A stretch of 64,000 nt of DNA from Macrosoma leucophasiata (taxonomy: Eukaryota > Arthropoda > Insecta > Lepidoptera > Hedylidae). Below the pieces are notes generated by a model. It ran no database searches and was not told the DNA's origin. It saw only the letters and a program-made list of their open reading frames with translations. A program made the position numbers and the translations under genes. The stretch lies in NCBI GenBank assembly GCA_036365455.1, contig JAWQUS010000008.1:10523501-10587500 (forward strand), read 5' to 3'. This document shows, one piece after another, positions 28,401-34,567 of this stretch. The first letter of the stretch is position 1. Every line of letters begins with the position of its first letter.

Positions 28401-31400
28401 TAAAAATTATTTCACTTACAGAAAGCTAACGAGTGCTGTAGGCTATATTTTATTACTTAACTACTTTTTTATAATTGTAGCTGGGTATGTTAAGCGAATG
28501 AGCGACTCACCATTATAACTTACCTGTGTATATTATTTATCAGGGAACTAGTCGCTAGATCATACGAGCACCTTATGCGATGGTAACAATAGCTATATTT
28601 GATTGTATGTACAATGAAATATAGCTATTGTCAGTTGTTGTTATCATATATACATGTTTATTATAAATTTGAATTTGTTAATAGACCAATCGTTATGGCC
28701 AACTTCGCCTAGACCAGATATATTGCCAACGCCAACGCTCGTTCCACCGGAGAGTCCCGTCAATAAAGGTATTGTTTACTACTTCTACTTGTCAACTAAA
28801 TATTAAAAAAACTGTTCAAGTGCGAGTCGTCCACGATATACTTATCACGTACGAGGTTGAGTGCAAATAAATCGATAGTTACCTACACCAATATTTTGAT
28901 AATTCCGCATCCATTGACACTATGTCCGAGAAAAAGTAAGAATTATAATTTGTTTATATTAATATTGGTTTATCTCAATCTCAAAATTAGCTAACGAAAA
29001 TAACCTATGAAGTGAAGTGATGCTCGAGGGTGGGCACCACCGCATTAGCTAATCTATCTGCCATTTAAAGGGTTTTTAACTGGTGGTAGAGCTCTACAGA
29101 CGGAGCTCGCGGGCGTAGGCACCACCGCATTACTTAATATACTTGCCGCTAAATGGTAGTGCTCAGCACTATCGTGTTCCGGTCAGGTGGTAATGTACGG
29201 CCCTGTAATTGCCGGCACAGAGGCATAACACCTTAGGCCTCAGGAGTGGTAACGCATCTGCATTTTGACCTTGGTCTTTGTGTGGGTGTCTATAGGCTGC
29301 AGTCATCACTTAACAACAATGTGAAATGCACGCTTGTTTGCCACTTCCTTAACATAAAAAAATAAAAAATCTAATGTTCGGCACTATCGTATAACGATTG
29401 AAAGTAATATGACACACAAATTTCTTCACGAAGACAATCGACTTAGGTCTTTAGGGTAGCAACGCATCTGCATTTGAATTTTGGCTGACCACTTTCATTG
29501 AATAAAACATTCAATTCAGTGCCGCCAGTAGCGACCAACGAGGAGACCGTAACGGTGGCAACAGCACGTGAGCCACAAACGCCGGTGACTACCCGAGCAC
29601 CGTTCACCACCGTCCGTACGCCCAGCACCACGAGACACTCGCCGCCGCAACCCGAGAACGGATGTGCTTTAGCTTACAACCCGCAGTACGAAATCGGCGA
29701 TCCCGAAGAGGGATACAGATTTGGTAAATCACTTTTTGTCTAAAGGTCGTTCAATTATTATATGTAATTACGTAATTTTACTGGTGGTAGAGCTCCAGTG
29801 AAGCAGCTCGCGGGTATAGGCACCATCGCATTACCTAATATACTTGCCGCTAAATGGTAGTGTTCAGCACTATCGTGTTCCGGTCAGATGGTAATGTACG
29901 GCCCTGTAATTTCCGGCACAGAGGTATAACAACTAAGGCCTCAGGAGTGGTAACGCATCTGCATTTTGACCTTGTCTTTGTGTGGGTGTCTATAGGCTGC
30001 AGTCATCACTTAACATCAATGTGAACTGCATGATTTTTTGCCACTTCCATTACATAAAAAAAACGTAAGGTATATTTAACGCTTTGTAACTTGGTAAAGT
30101 GAATGTAGCGGATTTTTGGACCTCCTTCTTCCTCCTTAGAGTAGTAGTATGAGATTTGCGTCAAACTTCTCTACCATCTCTACCTAATCTCACATATTTT
30201 TTTTCAAAATGTGTATAGGTATCTAATGTGAAAAAAGCATAATATTTTATTGCTTAGAAAAAAGGCTAAATTTGGGTGAATTTTGCGTGAAGGAACATGT
30301 TTTACTTATGTTGCGAAAAACCTCTAAATACCAGGATTTCAAACAGGTAGTTCTTACTTTTTCAGTCAAAATTAGGTACAAAAATTCTCCTCCACTGCTT
30401 AGTAGGTAACTCGGGACGTGCCAACCCGGCCACTTACCTCCTACACAGTAAAGGAGATTTTTTCCGCTGCCGCAGTCAGTCAATGAGTCCCATTACCATT
30501 CGAGTAGGGCGGTGGTAAGTGCAATAACGCGGGATGGGCAGCAGCGTACAGCGATAAAACTATCGTCATAGCGATCATCAATCCGCATGCCAAGCTTGGC
30601 GATTATGGCATATACTTATTGTTTTGCGTATACTACATGATCGAAACTGGTTATCGACATGTATCGTATTCTATGAATATGAAGTACATTGGAAATTAGC
30701 TACTAAGTTCTATCGGTTATAATTGAATATGCTTGGGCGAGATTCTTACCTTGCCGTAACACAGTTTCGACTAGCACGGAAGGTAAAAAAATAATAATCT
30801 GTGTACCGCCAACTTATCAATTATTTCTTTTCATAAGTAATGATAATGTATCGCTTTTGTCGTTTTGTTATTCACGAACTAAATGTACTTATGTAATAGG
30901 TATAATATGATTTTAAATAAATTTACTGTTTACTGTTTACTCCCTAAATAACGCACCATTGGGGAGTTATTTTGTCCAACAGAAGACGTCTTTCGGTTGA
31001 AATGATGTGATAATGATAGAAGTTTTTACTTCAAATAATATTTAAACATGTTATACTCACATACAGGTACACGCAACGACAGCCGTATAGAGTACGCCAA
31101 GTTGCCGGGCCGGCAGCTGGAAGGGTTCGACCTCACGATCACGTTCCGCACGTTCGACGTGCACGGCGGACTCATATTCTACGCCGCGGCCCAACGGGCG
31201 CCCAGCCAGTTCCTCGCGGTTTACATGAAGGACGCCAGGGTATGCTGAAATTTCAATATTGTTTCATTTTCGTTGCGCCATAATTATGTGTCATTAAGAA
31301 ATGGTTCTTTTTAGGATTACGTTGCCAAATGGTCATGTCTGTGTGTCGGCCTGTCTGCCTGTTTGCTTCATTTCATTCAAAAACTTCATGACATAAAAAA

Positions 31401-34360
31401 CAACTTGCCAAAAAATTGCACTAGTTATATTGACTTTTTAACATAAACATTATTTTACTGCAGTAGGTAGCGAGACAAACCAAGAAGTCCTTTGTTCTAG
31501 ATCCACTTCAGCTTCAACTGCGGCGGCGAGACCGGCGAGGTGTCTTCTACACAGACGTACAACGGCACCGACTGGCACACAATAACGTTGGTGAGGAACG
31601 GAGGCCACGGCAAGCTCACCGTGGACTCGGAACGTATCGGCGAAACCAGCGTAACTTGTTACGCACCCACTGTCCTCGCCGCGCCATATTACTACGGTGG
31701 ATTGAGGAATATCACAGACAGTATCAAAGAAAACCTGATGGTAAGTGCCCAAGCATATTTTGAGATATCACTTTTCAGAAGACAACATCTAATTTTCACT
31801 CATTATTTATAAAAGGATTCTTTCTACTCATAAACCGTGAACCGTGATTACTCAATATTGTAGGTAGGTACTTATCAACACCTTTAGATTTATGCTATGA
31901 ATAATAATGTAAGGAAGTGTAATAAAGCCAAAAAAGATGACAAATCGTGAGCGGGGCATAAATAGGACAAACTACCTTGTCGCGACCAATCGAATGCCAG
32001 CATTGTCTATGTTGAAAGTGTGAGTGTTTGTTTTGATGGCAGTTAGTTTGTTTGCGTTAATGGAACCGAAATCGAAGTGATGATTGTATGAGAGACATGA
32101 AAGTTATATTCATTTCTATACTTTATTATTTGTAAATTTTGAGTCAGTAAATTTGCCAATCCAGACAAACTTACTAGAAAAAACCCATTGCAATCTTTTT
32201 TTACTCCTTGCGTATTGTCAATTATACCTATCTAAAGAAAAGCTTATCTTCAGATAACAGACACAGAGCATTTTTATTCACCTTGAATCACCTTTTGCCA
32301 CTTAAATGCCTACCCATTGCGCTTAAGAAATTGATGTTTCAGGACTTCTACCAGCCATTCAAAGGCTGCCTCAAAGGTCTGATGATGAACGGTCAATACG
32401 TGACCGACGTGTTGTACCGCGTCAACTCTTTACGCTGCACCGATAACGTTGAAGACGGTGTCTACTTCGGACCTTCGAATAATGCACACGGAAACTATTT
32501 GAAAGTAAGTCTATATTTTGTTACTAATTCTTCTATCCCAGTCTTGTCATTTTTTTGCTGTGTATTTCAACTTCAAGTGTCATTTCCTTCATTTTTAAGC
32601 ACGAGTGAAGATAGTCGATTAATTTACGCGCCGTGCAGTAATAGGCAATTTACATCACAGAAAAGCGTGCGTAAAGTGCGGGTTTGGGTCACACTGTGCT
32701 ATAAAAAAAATAAAGGTACTCTCGAAGGTGGTCGTATATAAAGAGTCCCAAGGCAAGAACTGTAAAAAAAATCTACACTATATAGATTTTCGCTATAAAA
32801 CTACTCGTATGTATGTATCTTCACGCCAGGTCCCTAACGGGGTAGGCAGAGAGTGTAGAGCGCCAGATCTCGCTCCTGACAAACCTCTCGTGCCTCGTCT
32901 ACCTTCATCATTCTCTTCATACATGCACGCCGATTCCTAAGACTTTTGACACCACCATCAGACAGAACTCGACCTATTTGGTCATGGTAGGTCAGTCTTG
33001 GTCTTCCTGGGCCTCTGCAACCATCCACATTCGCATTGTATATCTGTTTAGTCATTCGCTCATTCGACATTCTTTCTATATGCCCGAACCATCGGGGCAT
33101 GCCTTTTTTCATTTAAAACTACTCCTAAAATGATAAATTTAACCTTTCGGACGTTTATTTATAGGTTAACTTCCGTAATGCCAAGCAGATTATTTGTTAT
33201 TGTTTTAATAATTATTTCTTTAATCCAATTTTATAAATCGATGTAAATAAGGTGAAGAAATTAACATTTAACATAAACATTATATTAGTAGATATTACTA
33301 GTAAGTTAAGTTTACAAACTAATAATAGGCAATTGCTTTTACATTTTAGCTTCTCGAAAACTTCAAAGTGGGACAAGAGTTCTCGATATCTATGGAGGTG
33401 AAGCCGCGTAATTCCACCGGTCTCCTTTTAAGTGTTCACGGCAAGAGGGACTACATGGTTTTGGAGCTGCTCGAGAATGAAGTAGTTGCCAACGTGGAGA
33501 ACGGCAAAGGACCCTTCCATGCCAGCTATAAACTGGGCAACAAATACTCTCTCTGCGATGGCAATTGGCACAGAATATACGGTATGATATATCTTGAGTT
33601 ATTTAGTAGATAACTAGTAGTTTCACATACTTTTGGTATCCCTAAAATCAGTCTCCGTGTGAACATAAAAGTTAATTCATTATTTTGTGTTCATGTGTTT
33701 TATCGTAAGTATCTACTCCAATTCATTAACTTTGAATTTATTAGTAGATAACTTCGAATGCAAATGAACACCTGTGTATTCCGCGAACGGGTAGGCAGAA
33801 GTAAACATACGCAAGTATACCTACAATAAATACCTACGACTCGTCAATTACATTTCATCTATGTTGGCCCTATTGACATCCCCGACACATTGCCACACTC
33901 TGATGGCACCGTGAAACTTCAGAAAATCCTATTCACATTTTAAAAAATCCCAACAGCATTTACCACCTCCGACCTGGGATCGAACCTATAGACTACTAAG
34001 GCAGACTAGAGTACCTACTGAGTTGTGAATGTAAACTGAATTTAAAGTCTTCGTGTGCAGAACCTACATTTATAATTGATTTATCTCTATTTTTCAGCTG
34101 TAAAATCACTTCACGTGGTGTCTGTTGGTGTGGATGGCCACTTCTCGAACCCTGGTCTCGGTCAGTCCGGCTCCACCGACACCCGCTCGGCCCTCTACAT
34201 CGGTGGCCATGAGAGACCCATCACGAAAGTGCGCGGAGTTCGATCCAGAAGAGGCTTCACTGGTTGCATAAGAAATATAGTGATCCGGGAGACGCCCGTG
34301 CAAATACCACTAACTGCAGCTGGTAGAAACGCACACATTGGCGTATGCCCTAGGGACTAA
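334..34360 (+). CDS. LanA: Laminin subunit alpha (LanA type), 57 exons, 5' end outside window
   Basis: Secreted laminin alpha chain, which joins beta and gamma chains into the basement-membrane heterotrimer and binds integrins and dystroglycan through its C-terminal LG domains (family knowledge). I placed 57 exons by GT/AG sites and phase; they total 10,303 nt, with one base completing a codon from the upstream exon, then 3,433 residues and TAA at 34358-34360. Domain order is end of LN, LE array, domain IV'', LE, one laminin IV module, LE, coiled coil, LG1-3, linker, LG4-5. A single laminin IV module preceded by IV'' fits the LanA/alpha-5 class rather than the alpha-1/2-like Wing blister class. 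Drosophila LanA is about 3.7 thousand residues, so roughly 280 residues (signal peptide, LN) should lie upstream. No frameshift or stop was found in the joined exons. All repeats noted lie in introns. Confidence 0.94.
1311..1618 (+). mobile_element. tRNA-derived SINE, family A, copy 1 (LanA intron 2)
   Basis: A sequence of about 300 bp beginning ggcctcggtagcctagtgg with a box A-like start and a box B-like GTTTGATTC about 40 nt further on, then a conserved body and a 3' end at gcgtgaagttacgtttt. Two other copies in the same orientation lie at 26684-26985 and 58133-58425. The paired pol III boxes identify it as a tRNA-derived SINE. No open frame of interest. Confidence 0.8.
2397..2468 (+). repeat. 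Non-LTR (RTE-like) 3' tail fragment with ATAC-type repeat
   Basis: Short tail with gggacctggcgtgaagatat followed by (atac) units. The same tail ends the longer copies at 32815-33115 (-) and 39217-39434 (+), and a decayed one is at 8685-8752. Very short 3' fragments are what 5'-truncated retrotransposition leaves. Confidence 0.65.
2511..2560 (+). repeat. Dispersed repeat with core TCTCAATTCGTCCGGATC, copy 1
   Basis: Core aaggaggttctcaattcgtc followed by a T run. Reverse copy at 11725-11786 and another at 17974-18012. I recall this motif as widespread in lepidopteran genomes; the parent element is not identifiable here. Confidence 0.6.
4222..4420 (+). repeat. LINE 3'-end-like repeat, family F, copy 1 (LanA intron 6)
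   Basis: Contains aatccgcatgccgagctt, cacattctcccctaataac and the closing gtccagcagtggacgactt followed by a TGAAGT-rich end, a pattern common at lepidopteran non-LTR 3' ends. Related copies: 5560-5720 (-, better preserved) and 30505-30615 (+). Confidence 0.55.
5560..5720 (-). repeat. LINE 3'-end-like repeat, family F, copy 2 (LanA intron 8)
   Basis: Reverse complement of family F: read on the minus strand it has gggatgggcaacagcgtccc, aatccgcc, cctgccaggcttggcg, attctcccctaatcccgc and the tccagcagtaaatgtcttt end. Lies in an 816-nt intron that otherwise shows no coding signal. Confidence 0.55.
6430..6670 (+). mobile_element. 5'-truncated LINE 3' tail, same family as 34568-37742
   Basis: This 240-bp stretch in LanA intron 9 matches the 3' untranslated end of the retrotransposon at 34568-34790 (opposite strand) almost base for base, including aaaagagagtatggaaca, aatcaacgtatcagttgtta and the terminal gagttt repeats. 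It ends (gagttt)n at about 6665, 28 nt before exon 10. A typical dead-on-arrival 5'-truncated insertion. Confidence 0.85.
7184..11721 (+). CDS. LanA: LanA exons 11-19: domain IV'' (globular, alpha-5-like)
   Basis: Exons 7184-7437, 7865-8001, 8929-9067, 9180-9368, 9455-9826, 9919-10071, 10472-10646, 11163-11323, 11562-11721. About 540 residues that are poor in cysteine and rich in beta-type sequence, set between two partial LE modules. This matches the extra globule IV'' of LanA/alpha-5-type chains. Motifs used to join exons include TIIITPES, PFVMNAGNWTV, DCPYTSACRQV and HCPSNSGCRAL; the last two are a repeated DCP/HCP...SxCR pattern, suggesting two structurally related halves. Exon 15 (372 nt) is the largest exon of the gene. 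An old SINE copy ends about 20 nt before the exon 18 acceptor. Confidence 0.88.
7494..7817. mobile_element. Inverted-repeat MITE-like element (LanA intron 11)
   Basis: Left arm ttccgggcatagagcaacac at about 7494 and right arm cgtgttgctctatatttccg ending near 7817 are inverted copies. The interior has no transposase. Size about 320 bp. Target-site duplication not resolved. Confidence 0.55.
8182..8642. mobile_element. Long-TIR MITE of 461 bp (LanA intron 12)
   Basis: Terminal inverted repeats aaggcggatttatatttatc at 8182 and the complement ending cgcctt at 8642, extended inward by TCAGACGTGACG-like repeats on both sides. It has no coding capacity. It occupies half of the 927-nt intron; a decayed RTE-like tail (ggcgtgaagatacatacata) follows at 8685-8752. 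Confidence 0.7.
10920..11142 (-). mobile_element. SINE family B, decayed fragment next to LanA exon 18 acceptor
   Basis: Reverse-orientation family B fragments: gaaaacaagcatacagttta at about 10941 and, after diverged sequence, cactcctgagacctatgg through tgtgccggaaattaccgggc ending near 11140. The exon 18 acceptor AG is at 11161-11162, so the repeat ends about 20 nt upstream and abuts the polypyrimidine tract. Confidence 0.6.
11725..11786 (-). repeat. Dispersed repeat, TCTCAATTCGTCCGGATC core, copy 2, beside a splice donor
   Basis: Minus-strand copy of the repeat at 2511-2560, here joined to gaagtcggtta. It starts only a few bases after the exon 19 donor at 11722, leaving the donor hexamer GTAAGA intact but followed at once by the A run of the repeat. 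Confidence 0.6.
11853..11911. repeat. Perfect 25-bp hairpin in LanA intron 19
   Basis: Arms gtaattatcactgaattctc(gcttt) at 11853-11877 and its exact complement at 11887-11911, with a 9-nt loop (aaacatatg). No mismatch in 25 pairs. It lies 55 nt upstream of the exon 20 acceptor. Confidence 0.9.
11966..13853 (+). CDS. LanA: LanA exons 20-23: middle LE repeats
   Basis: Exons 11966-12199, 12919-13081, 13274-13436, 13731-13853. Exon 20 leaves domain IV'' at the GCFCDFMG motif and encodes an LE module, followed by PCHC, DCNC and PCTC modules and the first half of a KCYC module, which is interrupted by the laminin IV domain starting at SSYLSWAE. Phases are consistent across all four junctions (1, 2, 0, 0). 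These rod-like modules separate the two globules of the short arm. No anomaly was seen in cysteine count. Confidence 0.9.
12200..12918 (+). other. LanA intron 20, with a diverged tandem pair
   Basis: A 719-nt AT-rich intron with no element recognised. It holds two imperfect direct copies of a segment reading ttaaatcttatgaattta followed by a TCTGTCTCT tract (about 12725-12770 and 12790-12835). Nothing else notable. Confidence 0.6.
13731..15631 (+). CDS. LanA: LanA exons 23-26: laminin IV (L4, domain IV') module
   Basis: Exons 23 (13731-13853), 24 (13926-14103), 25 (14545-14848) and 26 (15403-15631). The laminin B/domain IV fold is recognised by YLSWAEINGMTDW, by GKRLTSYGGYLTYSIFYTT in exon 25, and by the closing RLMAVTLDVGVEEYAEG before the second half of the split LE (ECQCPKAYRGLSCEQC). 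The module is about 190 residues, normal for the family, and occurs once, which is one reason to call LanA rather than Wing blister. Exon 26 ends in the following LE (PCQCYGHATEC). Confidence 0.93.
15403..20595 (+). CDS. LanA: LanA exons 26-33: C-terminal LE repeats before the coiled coil
   Basis: Exons 15403-15631, 16336-16463, 16731-16855, 17355-17528, 18097-18298, 19886-19965, 20151-20259, 20481-20595. Modules in order begin PCQC, ICAC, PCNC, ACVC, PCDC and HCNC, ending in a partial LE around CLECDTCTDAL that opens the coiled coil. Exon 31 is only 80 nt and sits beyond a 1,587-nt intron that carries two mobile insertions; its frame (CAKGVTGKHCDQC) fits precisely. In the family the nidogen-binding site is on the gamma chain, so this arm has mainly a spacer role. 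Confidence 0.9.
15880..16070. mobile_element. Fold-back MITE with arms of about 80 bp (LanA intron 26)
   Basis: Left arm from cctagaaatttttgtaggga and right arm ending tccctacaaaaatttctagc are inverted copies that pair nearly to the centre (cccgtcacatttctttgacggg). No open frame of interest. Flanks show cctgta / tacagg, so the inverted repeat may start CCTGTA. Confidence 0.7.
17974..18012 (+). repeat. Dispersed repeat, TCTCAATTCGTCCGGATC core, copy 3
   Basis: Copy with aaaaaaggaggatgtgctca and the CGTCCGGATCT core, about 85 nt upstream of LanA exon 30. A false acceptor (tttttaacag) sits just before it. Confidence 0.55.
18400..18717 (+). mobile_element. Helitron-like nonautonomous repeat end (LanA intron 30)
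   Basis: Ends in the lepidopteran-type signature cgcgagcgaagttgagggcaacagctagt, i.e. a GC-rich stem followed by CTAG and then T. The inner part (about 18545-18650, ataagtcgggttttccttcc) matches, in reverse, 63270-63400. Helitron ends are typically CTRR after a short hairpin; assignment rests on that pattern and on recall. Confidence 0.5.
18895..19629 (-). mobile_element. GC-rich retroposon with oligo-A tail and 15-bp target-site duplication
   Basis: A sharply GC-rich 735-bp block in an AT-rich intron, bounded by the 15-bp direct repeat tcaacgaacggtcct (18880-18894 and 19630-19644). Read on the minus strand it ends ...cacctggttaaaaaa followed by the duplication, as expected of target-primed retroposition. 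Inside, two diverged tandem units of about 118 bp start tctgacggcgggacca (19361 and 19459). The minus strand has broken open frames with a PYYKPP/PYPQPR-type repeat, and the 3' part (gtttttagggggtag) resembles lepidopteran non-LTR 3' ends. Probably a 5'-truncated non-LTR element or a nonautonomous derivative. Confidence 0.75.
20481..24503 (+). CDS. LanA: LanA exons 33-42: domains II/I, long coiled coil
   Basis: Exons 20481-20595, 20680-20841, 20979-21198, 21271-21380, 21460-21581, 22843-23116, 23253-23414, 23677-23864, 24055-24251, 24370-24503. About 530 residues with no cysteine after the opening CLECDTC cluster, rich in Ala, Leu, Glu, Lys and Asn, with heptad-like spacing (for example ALAEINNVNGQMEDRLRLL). 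This is the segment that zips with the beta and gamma chains to form the long arm. Introns switch to mixed phases here, unlike the phase-1 LE region. The 1,261-nt intron between exons 37 and 38 carries the tRNA-cored composite element. Confidence 0.9.
21597..22079 (+). mobile_element. Composite tRNA-cored fold-back element with 13-bp target-site duplication
   Basis: Bounded by the 13-bp direct repeat aataatacaccta (21584-21596 and 22080-22092), so the whole 483 bp entered LanA intron 37 as one unit. It contains two tRNA-like cores (21674-21748, 21979-22047). The first is flanked by inverted arms of about 75 bp (21597-21672 and 21749-21830: cgcattaacacatgcttgtg and its complement, then aaagaaaaatggaaagaaaa and its near-complement). 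The second has only the right arm, which runs into the duplication as an A-rich end. A 130-bp unique spacer separates the two. Not a family I recognise. Confidence 0.8.
21674..21748 (+). repeat. tRNA-like core with pol III boxes A and B
   Basis: Acceptor arms acttcag/ctgatgt (one mismatch; perfect in the second copy, ctgaagt), D stem GCTC/GAGC, T arm GCGAG-TTCGAGT-CTCGC perfectly paired. Box A is TAGCTCAATTGG and box B GTTCGAGTC, both near consensus. The anticodon arm is distorted (CTGG/CCAG with a 9-nt loop in copy 2, imperfect here), so no anticodon can be assigned. Because it is repeated inside a mobile unit, it is a tRNA-derived module rather than a working tRNA gene. Confidence 0.8.
23472..23617. 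mobile_element. Short-TIR MITE (LanA intron 39)
   Basis: Inverted ends ccccttatacataaacgta (23472) and tacgtttatgaataaggggg (ending about 23617), about 146 bp, no coding capacity. Confidence 0.6.
24593..28316 (+). CDS. LanA: LanA exons 43-50: LG1-LG3
   Basis: Exons 24593-24790, 24909-25057, 25171-25449, 25521-25734, 25817-26140, 26220-26403, 27072-27210, 28066-28316. Three laminin-G modules: LG1 (STHVSAYFRTKEKNGFLLYL to about 25440), LG2 (GRSHVTMPGRGY to YGCQ) and LG3 (EDSYLRYVDITSENLQLTLK to FGRCG). Each shows the G-F-L-L-Y-L type core strand, the W-H-x-L/V strand (GKWHKL, SQWHVV) and closing G-C-I-R/A-D-like cysteine loop. LG1-3 is the integrin-binding half in this family. Exon 50 uses the second of two nearby AG sites (28064-28065), which alone keeps the frame. 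Confidence 0.92.
26455..26640 (+). mobile_element. tRNA-like SINE fragment, family C (LanA intron 48)
   Basis: Starts ctcggttagtccaacggtg and carries a box B-like GGTTCAATCC about 50 nt later, followed by a non-tRNA tail with several TGTGT runs. A related tRNA-like head lies inverted at about 57523-57600 (gatcgaaatcccttcggatc), and a weaker one at 58850-58920. Interpreted as a second tRNA-derived SINE type. Confidence 0.55.
26684..26985 (+). mobile_element. tRNA-derived SINE, family A, copy 2 (LanA intron 48)
   Basis: Same family as 1311-1618, from tgcctcagtagcctagtag to gcgtgaagtaac. It is more diverged, with small indels in the box region, and directly follows another tRNA-like repeat at about 26455-26520. 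I could not define a target-site duplication. Confidence 0.75.
27211..28065 (+). other. LanA intron 49
   Basis: An 855-nt intron. The first 230 nt hold an unusual GC-rich stretch with several ccctaa/accctg motifs and repeated attacac (27275-27480), of unknown nature. No open frame with recognisable similarity. The true acceptor is the second of two nearby AGs (28064-28065). Confidence 0.55.
28317..29723 (+). CDS. LanA: LanA exons 50-52: Pro/Thr-rich linker between LG3 and LG4
   Basis: The end of exon 50 plus exons 28685-28768 and 29520-29723. The encoded linker is dominated by Thr, Pro and Val (TTTTTGGVPP, PTPTLVPPESP, TTRAPFTTVRTPSTTRH) and has no cysteine until NGCALAYNP, where LG4 approaches. 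Such a low-complexity Thr/Pro stretch would suit O-glycosylation and an extended conformation; in some laminin alpha chains this linker is proteolytically cut. I see no clear dibasic furin-type site in it. Confidence 0.85.
29079..29370 (+). mobile_element. SINE family B, copy 1 (LanA intron 51)
   Basis: About 285 bp from ctggtggtagagctc to a short A-rich tail (acataaaaaaataaaaaat). The same sequence recurs at 29781-30064 and 41386-41681 (+) and 59531-59811 and 56833-57020 (-). A short extra fragment of the same family precedes it at about 29017-29070. It lies about 150 nt before LanA exon 52 in sense orientation. Confidence 0.8.
29724..31066 (+). other. LanA intron 52 (longest unit with repeats B and F)
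   Basis: A 1,343-nt intron holding SINE B copy 2 at its start, a family F fragment at 30505-30615 (aatccgcatgccaagcttgg) and a second tail fragment near 30970-31010. The remainder is AT-rich with no coding signal. Confidence 0.6.
29781..30064 (+). mobile_element. SINE family B, copy 2 (LanA intron 52)
   Basis: Near full-length family B copy running from ctggtggtagagctccag to an oligo-A tail, only about 60 nt downstream of exon 52. Copies 1 and 2 therefore flank exon 52 (29520-29723) as direct repeats, about 700 bp apart. Confidence 0.8.
31067..34360 (+). CDS. LanA: LanA exons 53-57: LG4-LG5 and stop codon
   Basis: Exons 31067-31239, 31501-31740, 32343-32504, 33350-33581, 34098-34360. LG4 runs from RIEYAKLPGRQLEGFDLTI through TDWHTITL to LYRVNSLRCTD, and LG5 from NFKVGQEFSISMEV through GNWHRIY and GGHERP to GFTGCIRNIVI and VCPRD-stop. 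In the family LG4-5 carries alpha-dystroglycan, heparin and sulfatide binding. Exon 53 is clearly GC-richer than its neighbours. The termination codon is TAA at 34358-34360. Confidence 0.92.
32815..33115 (-). mobile_element. 5'-truncated RTE-like LINE 3' end (LanA intron 55)
   Basis: On the minus strand a 92-residue frame (33112-32834) shows the C-terminal motif of this LINE type: WFGHIERM, GRPRLTYHDQIG, NRRACMKRMMKVDEAREVC. It is followed by the gggacctggcgtgaagata tail. A second copy of the same region is at 39217-39434 on the opposite strand. Reverse transcriptase and endonuclease parts are absent. Confidence 0.75.
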
Positions 34361-34567
34361 GCGGCTAAAACACAAACACATAAATCAGAGAGTATGTATG
34401 TCATAATAAAATAATGCAAAAATCTTAAATTTTACGATTTTGTTACTTACAAAAATAAATTCCCTCAATCATTGTTTTTAGTTATATTCAGATAAATGTG
34501 ACAACAGAAATAAGATTTGATTTTATTTTAATAATATGTATACAGATATAAAATATGGGACACGTGG
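34361..34567 (+). terminator. LanA: LanA 3' UTR with AATAAA signals
   Basis: After the stop codon the sequence is AT-rich and noncoding. AATAAA hexamers lie at 34405-34410 and 34454-34459, either of which could set the LanA polyadenylation site. A non-LTR retrotransposon in the opposite orientation begins about 34568, so the natural 3' UTR is either short (about 100-130 nt) or was interrupted by that insertion. Which site is used cannot be told from sequence. Confidence 0.6.

Noticed and set aside
334..34360. Wing blister (alpha-1/2-like) identity for the laminin gene
   Set aside because: Only one laminin IV module is present, preceded by a IV'' globule and a long LE array, which is the LanA/alpha-5 layout.
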